Part shown: piece after piece, positions 38,097 to 49,362 of the stretch
Position numbering within the stretch: the first letter of the stretch is position 1
Layout of the letters: each line of letters starts with the position of its first letter
From: Ostrinia nubilalis
Lineage: Eukaryota > Arthropoda > Insecta > Lepidoptera > Crambidae
Assembly (NCBI RefSeq): GCF_963855985.1
Contig: NC_087093.1
Span: forward strand, 9,369,501-9,433,500
Length of the DNA: 64,000 bases
Reading direction: 5' to 3'
Position numbers and translations under genes: made by a program
The notes under the pieces: generated by a model
The model's database searches: none
The model's input: only the letters and a program-made list of their open reading frames with translations
What the model was told of the DNA's origin: nothing

Positions 38097-38708
38097 CTTA
38101 GATTAATAAAGCCTAGATAGATAGTCAATGCACGAAAGGTGAGGCAGTTTTTAGGGAGCCGGCACGGCTTACCCGTAAACGTCACATGAACTGTCAAAGT
38201 GAAAAATTGGTAAACACGTCCGACGAATTTTAATTAATTATAATGGTTTGTGCTGTGAAAGGGTGTCTAAAATACATCAGAAAAACGAAAGAAAGTGACC
38301 AGTGTTACATTTCATAAGTAAGTACTACAATTCGACGCGTATTTTGCTTGAATTTGGCTTTCAAAAATTAAATACGGGAATGATACCAGTAACAAGAAAA
38401 TGTATTTCCCAATTGTTCGCTGTACAAATACACTTCCTTTTTTATGAAATCGAGACTTTTAAGTCGATTTATCTTATTGTTATTAGGTAGATACTTTGAA
38501 TTCAATAAATAAGTAAGTAAATGATGCGTTTTGTTTTTGTTAATTATAAAATAATTAAAAACGTATTAAAAATTTCCCTACTTTCGGGAAAATCGCCTTT
38601 ACTGTCTACACTCCCCAACAAAATTGACACTAATGACATAAGATTTTTGCCTCACTCTTGACGAAGCGTTTGTATGAAGACTATCCATCTAGGTTTTATT
38701 AATCTAAG
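38097..38708 (+). mobile_element. P-element-like transposon, non-autonomous, carrying a THAP exon
   Basis: The ends 38097-38126 and 38679-38708 are 30-bp inverted repeats matching at 28 positions; both start CTTAGATTAATAAA. They are bordered directly by an 8-bp direct repeat, ATAAGGTG (38089-38096 and 38709-38716), a clean target-site duplication. Terminal repeats of about 31 bp, 8-bp duplications and a THAP-domain transposase are features of the P superfamily; hAT elements also make 8-bp duplications but normally have short TIRs and no THAP. A word GTGAGGCA occurs inside both ends in inverted orientation, like subterminal repeats. At 612 bp it is an internally deleted relative, not an autonomous copy. 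Confidence 0.7.
38243..38317 (+). pseudogene. THAP-domain first exon relic
   Basis: An ATG opens MVCAVKGC, i.e. M-x-C-x4-C as at the start of THAP (C2CH) zinc fingers, followed by LKYIRKTKE. In that frame the next codons end in a TAA, but the +1 frame reads VTSVTFHK up to a consensus donor, CATAA followed by GTAAGT (donor at 38318). VTFHK corresponds to the conserved S/T-F-H-x-F/P strand of THAP domains. So one base change in length has separated the two halves. The rest of the domain (C-x2-H, AVPTIF-like) would be in a later exon and was not found. It sits inside the P-like element and is most likely the remains of its transposase's DNA-binding domain. A host THAP gene is the alternative. 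Confidence 0.55.
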
Positions 38709-38716
38709 ATAAGGTG

Positions 38717-39608
38717 ACAATCGTTAAGTAATTTCACATATAAAAATCATTATTTCATTGCTTGGGGGTCTTGGGGCGAACGATGTATGGACGCAGAACA
38801 ATATCCTTTATTTTCAAATTTAAGCAAAAAGCATTCTGTGGTTATAAAATACCTATGCTTATTTGCACCTAGTTTATCAATCACCATGTTAATTCCATGC
38901 TTTCTATCCAGTCGACTGCTCTAACGACAAGGGTGGGCAGTCGTTGAGATGACAGCGCGAAAATCGTCGGCATCCACTAATTATGACCCTTATGTACCAC
39001 TATATTGACAAAGTTCTCCGTCTTCGTACGCGATATTGGAAATTTGGCATCTACCATCGGCTGATCTGACATTAGGCGTAGTCTGGCTTTGATATTCAAT
39101 TTTCAACTGTATTACCTTGACAATCAGTTCAAAATTGATTACTAGAAAATTATTTGACAGACGATTTCTACTCTCGACAAATGCATTTGAATTAGCCCAC
39201 AGGTGAGTCAGGCGGATAAAGTCGAATAATTTTAATAAAGAAACTAACTAAATAGGTATATTGTTGAGGGCAAGAATGCTACATGTAAATGAGTGTTGTT
39301 TCTTTTCTAATTGAAATCAAATAGCTTATCGATTTCACTAAAATCTGTGAGTATTATTATTCAACGTTACTTGTTTAAAATGAAAGTTTTAGATGATCTC
39401 TGTTTGCGTAAATACGCTTAATTCAATTACGCATCATTCAATTAAGTCGTAAACGAATTTAGCAAGCAAATAAACCACGATTAGAACATAGACATAGGAA
39501 AACACCAATATTTGTGCGGGTAGACACACAGTCTGCGTGCCAAATCTAATCACGATTCTGGAGCCGTGTGAAACCTGATTTAATTTATCTGTTTATACAT
39601 TAACATTC
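38717..39608. other. No gene recognised
   Basis: AT-rich spacer between the P-like element and the SINE; no motif or repeat was identified. Confidence 0.45.
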
Positions 39609-39886
39609 GTCGGCCGTTTGGTGTAGTGGTTCGAAACGGACTACTATTCCGGAGGTTGCGGGTTCGATTCCCGCACAGTACAAACATTTATGTGCATGAA
39701 CATATTTGTTTGTATTGGACTGGGTGTTTTCTATGTATAATATGTATGTATTTACAAAAAAAAAAAAAAGTATTTAAGTATGTTTATATCCGTTGTCTAG
39801 TACCCATAGTACAAGCTTTGCTTAGTTTGGGACTAGAAGCGCAGTGTAAAAATGTCCAAGGATATTTATTTATTTATTTATTTAAT
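39609..39886 (+). mobile_element. tRNA-derived SINE, near full length
   Basis: The head has an A box (TTTGGTGTAGTGGTT) and a perfect B box (GGGTTCGATTCCC at 39660-39672). It continues through TTGGACTGGGTGTTTTC, a poly(A) run at 39757-39769 and the word TAGTACCCATAGTACAAGC, and ends in a (TATT)n tail. This is the layout of the tRNA-derived SINEs common in Lepidoptera. It is unlikely to be a functional tRNA gene because the acceptor stem is absent. Confidence 0.85.
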
Positions 39887-41224
39887 TGATTTGTCTTCAA
39901 AGCAACTTATTAGTTTATGTAATTGAAAATACCCTTACATTATGTATTTACATAAAGGTATGTAGTTTATCAAATGATGATGTCATAAGTCACAGAGACT
40001 GTAATACGGTTTCAAGTATGCGTCCTTGCTCTTAAATCTAAAGTTATACAACTTACTTACATTCCCTTACATACTACGGGCTATAGGGAATGTAAAACAA
40101 ACTAATGCATTTCGTATTGCGTATATAATGTTATTTGCAACAACCGTGGAAACCTGGGTAAAACAATGGCAACACCGCTGTAACTACTGGAATTTAGCCG
40201 GCGGGTTGCCCGAGCTAATAAAACTTTGCCCGCTCCAACTCCGCGTTCGGCTATAATAATGAATTCACCTTATGATTTGTCACTTCGGATTGGAATTACT
40301 TTCTGATACTGCTTAACTTCTTCGTCTGTGGAATGTTATGCGATCTTGGTTTAAGTAATGTTTTGAGTTAAGATTCATGTGTGATAGGGGGAAGATTTTG
40401 CGACTAACATATTTTTGTATCTGGCCAAATTCGAAATAGAAAAATTCAGAAAAGGTCTCGTAGTGATACTGACCTAAAACAGCTTCATTGTTTTTTTTTA
40501 GATCCAAATTAGGCACGATCAATGTGAAGTCAGAAAAGGAACATAACCAAAAATTTGCAAATCTTGATCTTACAAGCTTTAAGTACTTCTACTTTAGAAA
40601 AATCTTCAAAACCTTGCAAATAATAGAAATCCTTTGCCATTTCGAAGTTCAGTGAGCACTTTTGCTATTTACAAACAAAGCAATTGCGCAAGAAACAATG
40701 CTTTCAAATGCAATATAAATGAACACAATCTCCTTCCTCCGGGCGATTCAGATTGAAGTAAAAGCTCGAACGTCAATCGTTTATGGATGGGATTTAGCTC
40801 GAGTCTAGTGTTACTGTTGCAAAGAAGGCACTGCAACTGAATAATGCCTTTTAAATATTTCATCTGTGTTTGTAGCGATCAACTTATGAATAGTGTGTGT
40901 GATATGTAAGTATTTGCTTCAAGGCTAAAGTGGAACGAAGAATAGGTAATACAAATTTCAGAAAGCTATTTAAACAAGAAAGTAACTCTGTCTTACGTTT
41001 TCACGCCTAAATCTCAGACCCATTTTGATGAATTTTGGCAAAAGTCAGATAGAGCCTAGAAAAAGGAAAAGGGCTGAAATAAATCTTACCCTTTGTGCTG
41101 AAATAGAGGTAGAAAGTTTCATGTGAAAACCAAAGATTTCATTTGGAATTATTTTTATACTAACTCTTGGTAATAAATGAAGTTTTTAACCGTTTATGCG
41201 GGTAAAGCCGGAAGCAGAATCTAG
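39887..41224. other. No gene recognised
   Basis: Short frames only (40026-40256, 40313-40522, 40669-40863), none with a motif. Nothing else seen. Confidence 0.42.
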
Positions 41225-41430
41225 TCTTACCAATATTATAAATGCGAAAGTTTGTATGAATGTCTGAATGTCAACATGTTTGTTACTCTTTCACGCAAAA
41301 ACTACTGAACGGATTTTGATGAAACTTTAAAGTATTGTTGTTTATATCCCAGAATAATATTTAGGCTATAATTTAACACGATATGTGACAAACTAAATAT
41401 CACGCGGGTGAAGCCGCGGGCAAAAGCTAG
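41225..41430 (+). mobile_element. Short non-autonomous Helitron, second family
   Basis: Contains TATTATAAATGCGAAAG near the start and the widespread lepidopteran words AAAAACTACTGAACGGATTT. It ends GAAGCCGCGGGCAAAAGC followed by TAG, giving the CTAG terminus after a hairpin-forming CACGCGGGTGAAGCCGCGGG. No coding capacity. Confidence 0.75.
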
Positions 41431-41707
41431 TAGTCAATAAAAAGTAAAATTAACATAGTAATCAACTCACTCGTCACTCAACCGCGTTTATAACACTGTT
41501 TATCATTTCCCTATCACAACATTGCCATCTGTCGAATCGAAAATTGATGTCATTGTCCGGTTTTAATCATTGGTGGTATGGTGACTCGTATTTATCGATA
41601 AGTTTTAATATCGATTTTCAATTTGAAATGATTTAGGACATTGATAGTATGACACATGAACAATATTATTACAATAATAATTATTGTTATTATTAACAGT
41701 TTTACTC

Positions 41708-41800
41708 TTAGGCTGGGTTGCACCATCTTACTTTAACTTTGACTGTCAAACTCCATACAAAAAGCACCGGTTATCGTCATAGTTACCATTAAAGTTAAAT
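41708..41800. mobile_element. Hairpin MITE, family 1, copy E
   Basis: Begins TTAGGCTGGGTTGCACCATC and contains CATACAAAAAGCACCGG and ATCGTCATAGTTACC. It is shorter than the other copies because the word between the two TTTGAC stretches is deleted, and the right end is decayed. Confidence 0.72.
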
Positions 41801-41930
41801 AAGACCAAAATATTTGTTAATAATGACAATTTGTTTCTTTTGATAATAATACTATCGATATGCCACACTAAATAGTTTTAATAATAATAACTATGTAAAA
41901 ACCTCTTGTTTCCAAATTATATTTACACCC

Positions 41931-42050
41931 GTATTCACAAACATTACTATGAGGTCTCACAGGGTCACATAACGAACCAATTACAGATCTCTATTCAACG
42001 CTGTGCGTTCGATTTGCTACTTCATTTAAGCAAGCATCGTTTGTGAATAC
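41931..42050. mobile_element. MITE, family 3, copy 1
   Basis: Termini GTATTCACAAAC and GTTTGTGAATAC are perfect 12-bp inverted repeats. The interior (GCTGTGCGTTCGATTTG, AAGCAAGCATC) matches the copy at 46797-46930. No coding capacity. Confidence 0.8.
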
Positions 42051-42634
42051 TTACGTTAATATGGGCGTTAATGTTTTTATTTACAATACTGGCGCGCTGG
42101 CGTGGTTTGAATACCCCCAAAATCAGTTATAAGTCAATCAACATTTGACGGCCTTCAAAGCAATCAGTTCGCTTCGCATTATTAGGTACAGAATACAGAT
42201 ACTACTAATTCGCAAAACATGGCGTGGTAATAAAAAACCTAATCACAGCGCGCGATGATAAACGCGCTAAATTCAATTTATCGCGCTTGCGGCTTTATAT
42301 GGCCCATAGAATGTCCGGCGCCGTAACTCGTACATTTATGTCGTATTTCACCCCCTACGTGGTAATGGGCCCACGTTCGGAGCCAGTCGGACCTTGGCAG
42401 GTACAATGTATATGGGCCGGACGACTTAAACATAATTACCACCAGCTCAGTTTTATTGGGAAGTTTTTGATGGTCTTATTCGGAAAGAGCGGTAAGCCTT
42501 TCAGTTATAACAACTATCAGCAGAGTTAATTGACTAGGGCTTTGAGTCATACTAATTTTATGAGCACAAAAAGCTCTGCATCACCTGGTTGGATAAGTAT
42601 CACTTAGATTATTTAATTTATTTTTACACTAAGT
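42051..42634. other. No gene recognised
   Basis: A 101-codon plus-strand frame (42224-42529) runs through a locally GC-rich stretch. It has no ATG context, domain or flanking splice sites that I can defend. Confidence 0.4.
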
Positions 42635-42707
42635 TTTTGTTTGATGTGTGTTGTGTTTGTGTTTTTGTTCACACACAAAACACAAACACAACACACATCA
42701 AACAAAA
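42635..42707. repeat. Perfect 31-bp inverted repeat (hairpin)
   Basis: 42635-42665 and 42677-42707 are exact inverted copies (GTTTGATGTGTGTTGTG within the left arm) separated by 11 nt. It lies 464 bp upstream of the LINE start codon at 43100 and may mark the old 5' junction of that element, or simply be a (CA)-rich foldback. Confidence 0.85.
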
Positions 42708-43099
42708 TACATAATAACCTATCCATCACATACCACACCACATACACACATCCTTGGGAAAAGTGATTATAGCAAACATTCAATATTTAATTATGTTCTC
42801 CTTTCGCATACTTCTGGTGGCTATTACCTTGCAGACCTGCTGCTCTTTTTATTTCTTATTTTAAAACTATTTAATAATTGCAATACTCCTAATCGAAAAT
42901 CTGAAATGCCTAATATTCTTAGCTTGGGCGAACCCATATTGCAGAAAAAGATGACGCATAGTTAATTGTCACGGAGCTTGAACTAAACAATATAACCAAT
43001 GAGCTAGACTCATTTAATGTTGCTGACTCTCTCAGATGTCAACCAGGTCAATGTCTACATATATTAGGTAATCCGAATAAGCATCTCAAAATAATTCAC

Positions 43100-45895
43100 A
43101 TGAATATTAGGAGCATTAACAAAAATATTGATCAGTTCACGGCTATGCTTTGTACTACGAAGCTCAACCTTGATATTGTAATTTTGAGCGAGTGTTGGCT
43201 TAAGAACATAAATAAAATACCACAGATAGATGGATATAGTTCATTTCATACCTGTAACAACAGACTGCAGAATGACGGTGTAGTGATCTATGCAAAACAA
43301 GGTCTAAATGTTTCCGTGTGGGAACCCAGATTCGAGGACGGTAACTGCTTAGTTTGTACAATAGATGACAAGTTTGCATTTATAGGCATCTATAGATCCC
43401 CTTCATACTCTAATATAGACAACTTTATATCTAGTTTAAACAATCTTGTCCTTAGTCTCGACACATATAGAAACATTTCTCTGTTGGGGGACCTAAACAT
43501 AGACATTAAAACCAATAACAATGATAGATTCTCTAATTATTACCTTACTTCTACCGCAGCACTTGGTCTGCTACCGGCCCATACGTATCCTACACGCTTA
43601 GAAAACTGTTTAGATCATATACTTTTGAAAACAAATCTACCTTCTAGAGCTCTGATTCTGGACTGCATGATAACTGACCATTTGCCAATTGTGCTGTGCC
43701 TTGAAAGTGGCCCCCTTAAAAACTCTAAAACACTTAGAACAATTGTTAAAACAGACCACGAATCCATCAAAAGAGCTCTCACTAATGCTGACTTTACTTC
43801 TGTAATATGTACCCTGGATGCAGACCAAGCAGCTGATCGGTTAGTATCCATTATTACCAACATTATTAATGCACACACAATAACGGTTGTGACAACTCGT
43901 AGGAAAAATATTCTAAAACCCTGGATCACACCAGGCTTACTGCGATGCATTCAAAACCGGGATAAAATTCATAAACAGCTACGTCACGATCCAGAAAATC
44001 ATATAATCAAAGTTACCTATAAAAGGTACCGCAACTTTTTGAATAATCTTCTTCATAAATTAAAGCGTGAATATCAAAGATCTGAGTTTAATAAGGCTAA
44101 AAATAACCCCAAAGCTATGTGGAAAGTGGTAAAAGAAGTGACTCACTCTACTGGTAACGCAGAACCTCCACGTGAACTTCTTGCTAAAAACAGCGATCCT
44201 CAAATTGCTTTAAACTCTGTAAACAAGTATTTCGTCAATATAGCAAATGATCTAGCTGCTAAGATAACTCCTCCAATTACAACCTCGCCAACGGTACTCG
44301 TTAATCCAATAAACTCTCTGGCACTCACCGAGGTTGATTTCGGGGAGGTGGAGCGCATTATTATGGGTCTGCGAGATGAATGCTCTTCTGGCTGGGATAA
44401 AATCACTCCGACCTTAGTAAAAACTTGCAGGAATGTTCTGATACCACCAATTACGCACATGTGTAATCTTTCAATTTCTACCGGTGTCTTCCCTAGGATA
44501 CTAAAAAGAGCACTTGTTAGTCCCATTTTTAAGCAGGGGGATAAAAATGATGCGGCTAATTACAGACCAATATCTGTCCTGCCCGTTCTCTCGAAGGTCT
44601 TGGAAAGGATATTAAACAATGCTCTAGTTAAATTTTTGGATAAATATAACTTGATAGCATAAAATCAATTCGGCTTTAGATCTGGAATCTCCACTGAGGA
44701 CGCTGTTGCTAGTCTCACAAGTGAAGTAGTAAATAAGCTTGACGGCAAAAAGAAGTGCTTCGGTGTTTTTCTTGATCTTTCCAAGGCCTTTGACACGGTC
44801 TCAATTCCCATCTTGATCGATAAGTTGGAATCCCATGGCATACGTGGTCGGGAGCTTAGCATCTTTCGAAGTTATCTTCTGCACAGGGAACAATGTGTCA
44901 AGATCGGCCCGTACGTTAGTGACATTCTGTCCATAGACTATGGCGTCCCACAGGGCAGCATACTGGGACCTACCCTCTTCCAGATATATGTCAACGATCT
45001 GTGCAAACTTAAAATACCAAACTGTAGTGTATTCGCTTACGCAGACGATACTGCACTTTTGGTATATGGCAATGACTGGAGGAGTGCTAAGCAATATGTC
45101 CGGGCTGCTCTGGAAAAGGTGACTGACTGGCTTTCAACAAATCTTCTCACCTTAAACTTAAAGAAGACACATATTCTCCCCTTTTACATCTCATCTACCT
45201 CCTCTCCACCAACCGATGCCTGTAATATTGTCGTGCACACCTGTAATTTGCCGTCAGCATCGTGTGGATGTCACCCATTAAACATCACTCACAACGTAAA
45301 ATACCTTGGGGTCATTATTGATTCAAACCTAAAGTGGCGTCCACAGATTGAAACTTTGAATGGTAGGGTGCGCAAGTTAATTTATATATTTAAGACCATC
45401 AGACACTTGGTCGACCAGGAAACCATCAAAATTATATATCTTGCTTTATGCCAATCTTTACTGTCTTACTGCATCCCGGTCTGGGGAGGTGCTGGCAGTA
45501 CCCTGATGCTGAATTTGGAGCGGGCCCAAAGAGCCATCTTAAAGGTAATGACTCACAACCGCATTAGATATTCTACCAACCTGTTATACTTGGACTGCCA
45601 GGTCCTCACAGTTCGGCAACTTTTCATTCTTCGAAGTATTTTGCGAAGACACGCCTCTCTTCCTCTTGATAAGGATGTCCTTAATCACCGACGAGCCTCA
45701 ACTCACGTGTGTCCCACGATAAAATGCCGTACAGCCTTAGCTAGACGTCAATATGCAGCCCTCTCCTCAATTATATACAACAGGATACATAAGTCTACAC
45801 ATATCTATACTCTCAATAGATTCGAGGTAAAAAAGAAAACTACAGCTTGCCTATTGAAGATGTCATATGCTGATACTGAAAATCTGTTAAAATAG
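43100..45895 (+). pseudogene. LINE endonuclease-reverse transcriptase, one internal stop
   Basis: One frame of 931 codons before the terminal stop at 45893-45895, interrupted only by a TAA at 44660-44662. The first ~200 residues are an AP-type endonuclease: MNIRSINKN, SECWL, YRSP, LLGDLNID and ITDHLPI are its usual landmarks. Reverse transcriptase follows with VSPIFKQGD, NYRPISVLP, NQFGFRSG, FLDLSKAFD, GVPQGSILGP and the catalytic FAYADD box (YADD at about 45040). The stop lies between the A-finger region and NQFGF, so the residual products would be an endonuclease with part of the fingers and a downstream fragment starting at 44813. A single point change from a sense codon would explain it. 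The low damage suggests a fairly recent insertion. Confidence 0.9.
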
Positions 45896-45931
45896 TTGCT
45901 TACCCATTAAAGTTTGCTACACACACTCACA

Positions 45932-45933
<2 letters not shown>

Positions 45934-46011
<78 letters not shown>
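45934..46011. repeat. (CA)n microsatellite
   Basis: About 39 uninterrupted CA dinucleotides inside the 3' UTR of the LINE. It is likely length-polymorphic. Confidence 0.95.
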
Positions 46012-46013
<2 letters not shown>

Positions 46014-46264
46014 ATCATAAAATGTTCTGTAAAATCGCTCCTATTCATATCACCTTAATGTTATTTTAAGTTACCAGCTGAAATTTCCATGTTATAGTCC
46101 TAGCATGTAAAACTTAAATATTTCTATGTTAGCCCACAAATGTCGAGGAATCACTGACACTGAAAATACAGTATTTTTTACTAGTTTCGGTGTCAGGGTT
46201 CACCCCTTGTTAGATCCAAATGTTTAACTGAATAAATTTATTTATTATTATTATTATTTATTAC

Positions 46265-46796
46265 TAACCTGTAATAATATACTCGTATGTCGTAAAAATG
46301 TACTAAACTTTTATTGCCCCCTTTCAATTTAGGACATAAATCTATCTCTGACTAGTGATTTCCTGCCTAGATACTAATTAGTTACTTCGGGGTACTTTTT
46401 ATTTCTTTTAGTTTCACCCAGAACTAATGGTAGCCATTGGAAGACGCTAATATGTGAAAATTACCCAGACAAAACAACGGAAGTAAACTCAGTACGAAAC
46501 ATCACTTATGGGTAAAAAAATCCACGGCCAATCACAAACACATTAGTTTAGTACGGAGCCGATTTATGTTTCTATACTTCGTTCCGAGCCATATTTCATA
46601 CGTGTAATTTGCTTGCGAGCCGGTTTCTATTCGTATGCACGTATTTCCATATTTAGTTTGCCCTACCTTATCAAAATGTTAATTGGTAACTAAGGTACTC
46701 CATTCGTACTCGTATCTTGAGTCCTTCTCTTGAAACACTGCTCGTCTACTACTTACACTTAAGCAGTGCTTGAGTGACAGCACATAAATCTCGCTC
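46265..46796. other. No gene recognised
   Basis: Spacer between the LINE tail and a MITE; nothing identified. Confidence 0.45.
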
Positions 46797-46930
46797 GTAT
46801 TCACAAACATTACTATGACGTCTCACAGTGCGCGTGGACGCACAGGGTCACACACGAACCAATCACAGAGCTCAATTCATCGCTGTGCGTTCGATTTGTT
46901 GCTTCACTTATGCAAGCATCGTTTGTGAAT
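46797..46930. mobile_element. MITE, family 3, copy 2
   Basis: Same family as 41931-42050: begins GTATTCACAAACATTAC and ends GCATCGTTTGTGAAT. It carries 17 bp (TGCGCGTGGACGCACAG) that copy 1 lacks, bounded by a repeated CACAG. Confidence 0.8.
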
Positions 46931-48111
46931 GTGTGACTGCGTTCACCTTAATGTGCCGTCGTCTATACAAATGCATAAAACCCTTCACGAGAATATTCAT
47001 GATGCGTGATGAACAAACAAAACCGCAGCGACGTTTATTGAATTTACTCACCCTTCTCTTTCAAAGTACGAAAATTACATCTCTAAACTAAATATTCTAA
47101 TTATCTGTTTAACGTTAATTTGCCTAAGTTTATGTAAAACGAACTCAAATAGAAAACGCGAATCACTGAGCACTTAAATAAATAAATTAATATAATAAAT
47201 TCTAAAATTATCTAAGGCTAAGCGGGACTCGCGTACATATTTATGCCGGGCAAGCTTTGCAGGGCGCGATAAATTATCGTGCTTTACCAAACGAGCTTTC
47301 CAAGGTTCCACGGAGAAGGCGGGACCTTTGTGACTTTGTGAGGACTATTCCATTTGACGTTTATTTGCTGATTAACAGTAATCTTTATACACCTACAAAT
47401 AAATAAGTAAGCCCGATAAGGGCAGCATAAACAGTTAAATGCAACATTTGGTTAAAGTTACTTTTGTAATTACTTATCTGTGGATTCGTCTAAAATGAAT
47501 CGCGAAAATCGCTCTACGGGGCTGTTTTTACTACATTACATATTTTTAAATACCAATTTACTAATATTTTACTAACTCATCTTACATAGGTTTTTATGGG
47601 ACTCTGTTCTTAAGATGAGTATCAAAAACGAACTCAGATTCTATAAATGTAAAAAATAATACAGAACCCCACTTTATATCAAGCACTCTCGGCTTGCGAA
47701 TTATAGCCCCTTAATTGCTGATACATAGCTATAGCTGCTTTTTCGCTTTGCTGAGCTTCGTTATCCAACATGTGCAATGTAAAAACGGCTTTTAATCATT
47801 ACTTCTGTACAAAATAATATCGAAATCTATTTACAGAAAATGAATAAAACTATGTAGCGTTTCAAAGACAAGATTTAGCTACCCACAGTTATGTGGTTTC
47901 GTGTTATGATAAATTTGGATCCCCGAAGGGCAGTTTTGAATAAAGTTTTCTGGCCTGACTCACGTCTTTGTTCGTTGTAAGTCGAGGTAGACTTACGAGT
48001 ATGTACGAGATATGACGAAGTATGCTATTACAAATGTGGGAAAACGCGTGTCTTTCTGCCAAATGCAATAGCTACGGGAACATGTTACAATTTCCAGTCC
48101 GCTGACAGATT
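46931..48111. other. No gene recognised
   Basis: AT-rich sequence without supportable exons or repeats. Confidence 0.42.
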
Positions 48112-48240
48112 CGTTTGTTGTCTCTTTGTTGCGGGGAGAGTCCTCGAGCTTCGTTAGGGGCGCCGGGGTGCGGATGACCGCTCTTTATTCCTCTGTTTCG
48201 TTAGCAATCGCTTCTTGAGCGGTAATTGTGCATTCATTAA
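48112..48240 (-). repeat. AVIRT repeat, copy a
   Basis: Shares GCGGATGACCGCTC (48170-48183) and TTCCTCTGTTTCGTTAGC with the copies near 48430 and 49425. On the minus strand the shared frame reads AIANETEE, stop, RAVIRTPAPLTKLED. See copy b for the best-preserved frame. Confidence 0.5.
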
Positions 48241-48305
48241 AAAGTCCAAATTACGCCCTATTTGGAAAGTAATTTTACAATGCATTGTACTTAACCTTGT
48301 TATTA

Positions 48306-48508
48306 TTACTGATGCTTTGTTTCAGTCCTCTTTAGTGAAAAATGCTTGAGATTGGGGGCCAATGAGGCTATTTTTTCCCGCAGCGTTTTAAGCTCGCTTT
48401 GTGGTAGAGTGGGATCCTCGAGATGCTGAGTGCGGATGACCGCTCTTGGTGGTTCCTCCTCTATTTCGTTTGTTATTAAGCTGCCATTTCGCATTTCAAA
48501 AATGCCTA
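48306..48508 (-). repeat. AVIRT repeat, copy b, with 62-codon frame
   Basis: The minus strand has an open frame (48494-48306) reading TNEIEEEPPRAVIRTQHLED and then LKTLREKIASLAPNLKH before a stop. It is highly charged and looks more protein-like than the other short frames of this region. The family is not recognised. Because diverged copies of the first half lie on both sides, I treat it as a repeat with former coding content rather than a gene. Confidence 0.45.
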
Positions 48509-49027
48509 TAATTTTGTTTATGATTCTCTTTTGTGGAATAAAGGCCGATAAAAATTACTTGTAATTATTCTTGAAATGAATACCTACTTCGATCTTTTTT
48601 CATAAAATAAAACCCAATTTCGCTAAAACGTAAATATGTATCAAAAAGAATGTATACACGGACGGCAATATTTCACATGGAAGGATATCGTGTCGGTCTT
48701 TATGTGTTATTATCATTCAGGTTGGATTCGACACAGCTTTTGTAATTTCGTACAAATATTTACAATAATTACCCTTTAATCGGCCAATTAAAAAGGTTTA
48801 ATTAGGTCAGTGGCATCGACTGAATTGTTGTTAATGGCGCTTAACAGTATTTTTTGTAAAATCCACATCAATTCTATCCACTTACTTGACAGACTGTGTC
48901 AGTGCCGGTACTAAAGGGTCCTATTTCATTTCACATCTCCCCGCGATACTACTCTCAGCAGGCTCGTAATATTGCAGCGAAGATTCAACAGCTTTACAGT
49001 TGAAGGGGAACGCAATATTTCGCGTTA

Positions 49028-49295
49028 TATAGGGTGTCCTTTTAAGTATGGGTCAAACAAAAAGGATTGATTCAACTGCTTAAGAGCAAAAATGTTTCTC
49101 AAGAGAAGGAAGTCTTTGAAGAGAAAGAAGATCTTAAAAATACTTTTATATAATCATCATCAGTAATCAGCGTTAATTAGTATGGGGACGTAAATTTTTT
49201 TAGAATTTCGATATTATTTGTATAGGGAAGTTGTTGAATTTGAGCAGTAGAATCAATCCTTTTGTTTGATCCATGCTTAAAAAGACACCCTGTAT
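49028..49295. mobile_element. MITE with ~45-bp imperfect TIRs
   Basis: Begins ATAGGGTGTCCTTTTAAGTA and ends AAAAAGACACCCTGTA. The inner parts (GGTCAAACAAAAAGGATTGA and its complement) continue the inverted match. The TIR start AGGGTGTCC resembles, but differs from, the MITE at 35419. It lies between AVIRT repeat copies b and c. Confidence 0.8.
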
Positions 49296-49362
49296 GAAAC
49301 CTTTGTCGATACTTAGTTCCTCTTTTCGTTGAAAATATTAGACAATGGCCATCTTTACCGCA

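Larger units (their letters stand above)
42962..46264 (+). mobile_element. APE-type LINE retrotransposon, CR1/jockey group
   Basis: Contains a second-ORF type polyprotein (endonuclease plus reverse transcriptase), a 3' UTR with a long (CA)n tract and a final (TTA)n tail at 46236-46260, the typical simple-repeat end of these LINEs. The 5' limit is uncertain. Coding-like sequence (ELELNNITNELDSFNVADSL) extends upstream of the ATG at 43100 back to a TAG at 42959. No ORF1 with zinc knuckles was seen, so the copy is probably 5'-truncated. Confidence 0.8.

Noticed and set aside
42224..42529. 101-codon plus-strand frame in a GC-richer patch
   Set aside because: No recognisable motif, no splice sites and a poor start; it could be conserved non-coding DNA but nothing in the sequence proves it.
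45934..46011. Repeat array as CRISPR-like
   Set aside because: It is a plain CA dinucleotide microsatellite without spacers, in a eukaryotic LINE 3' UTR.
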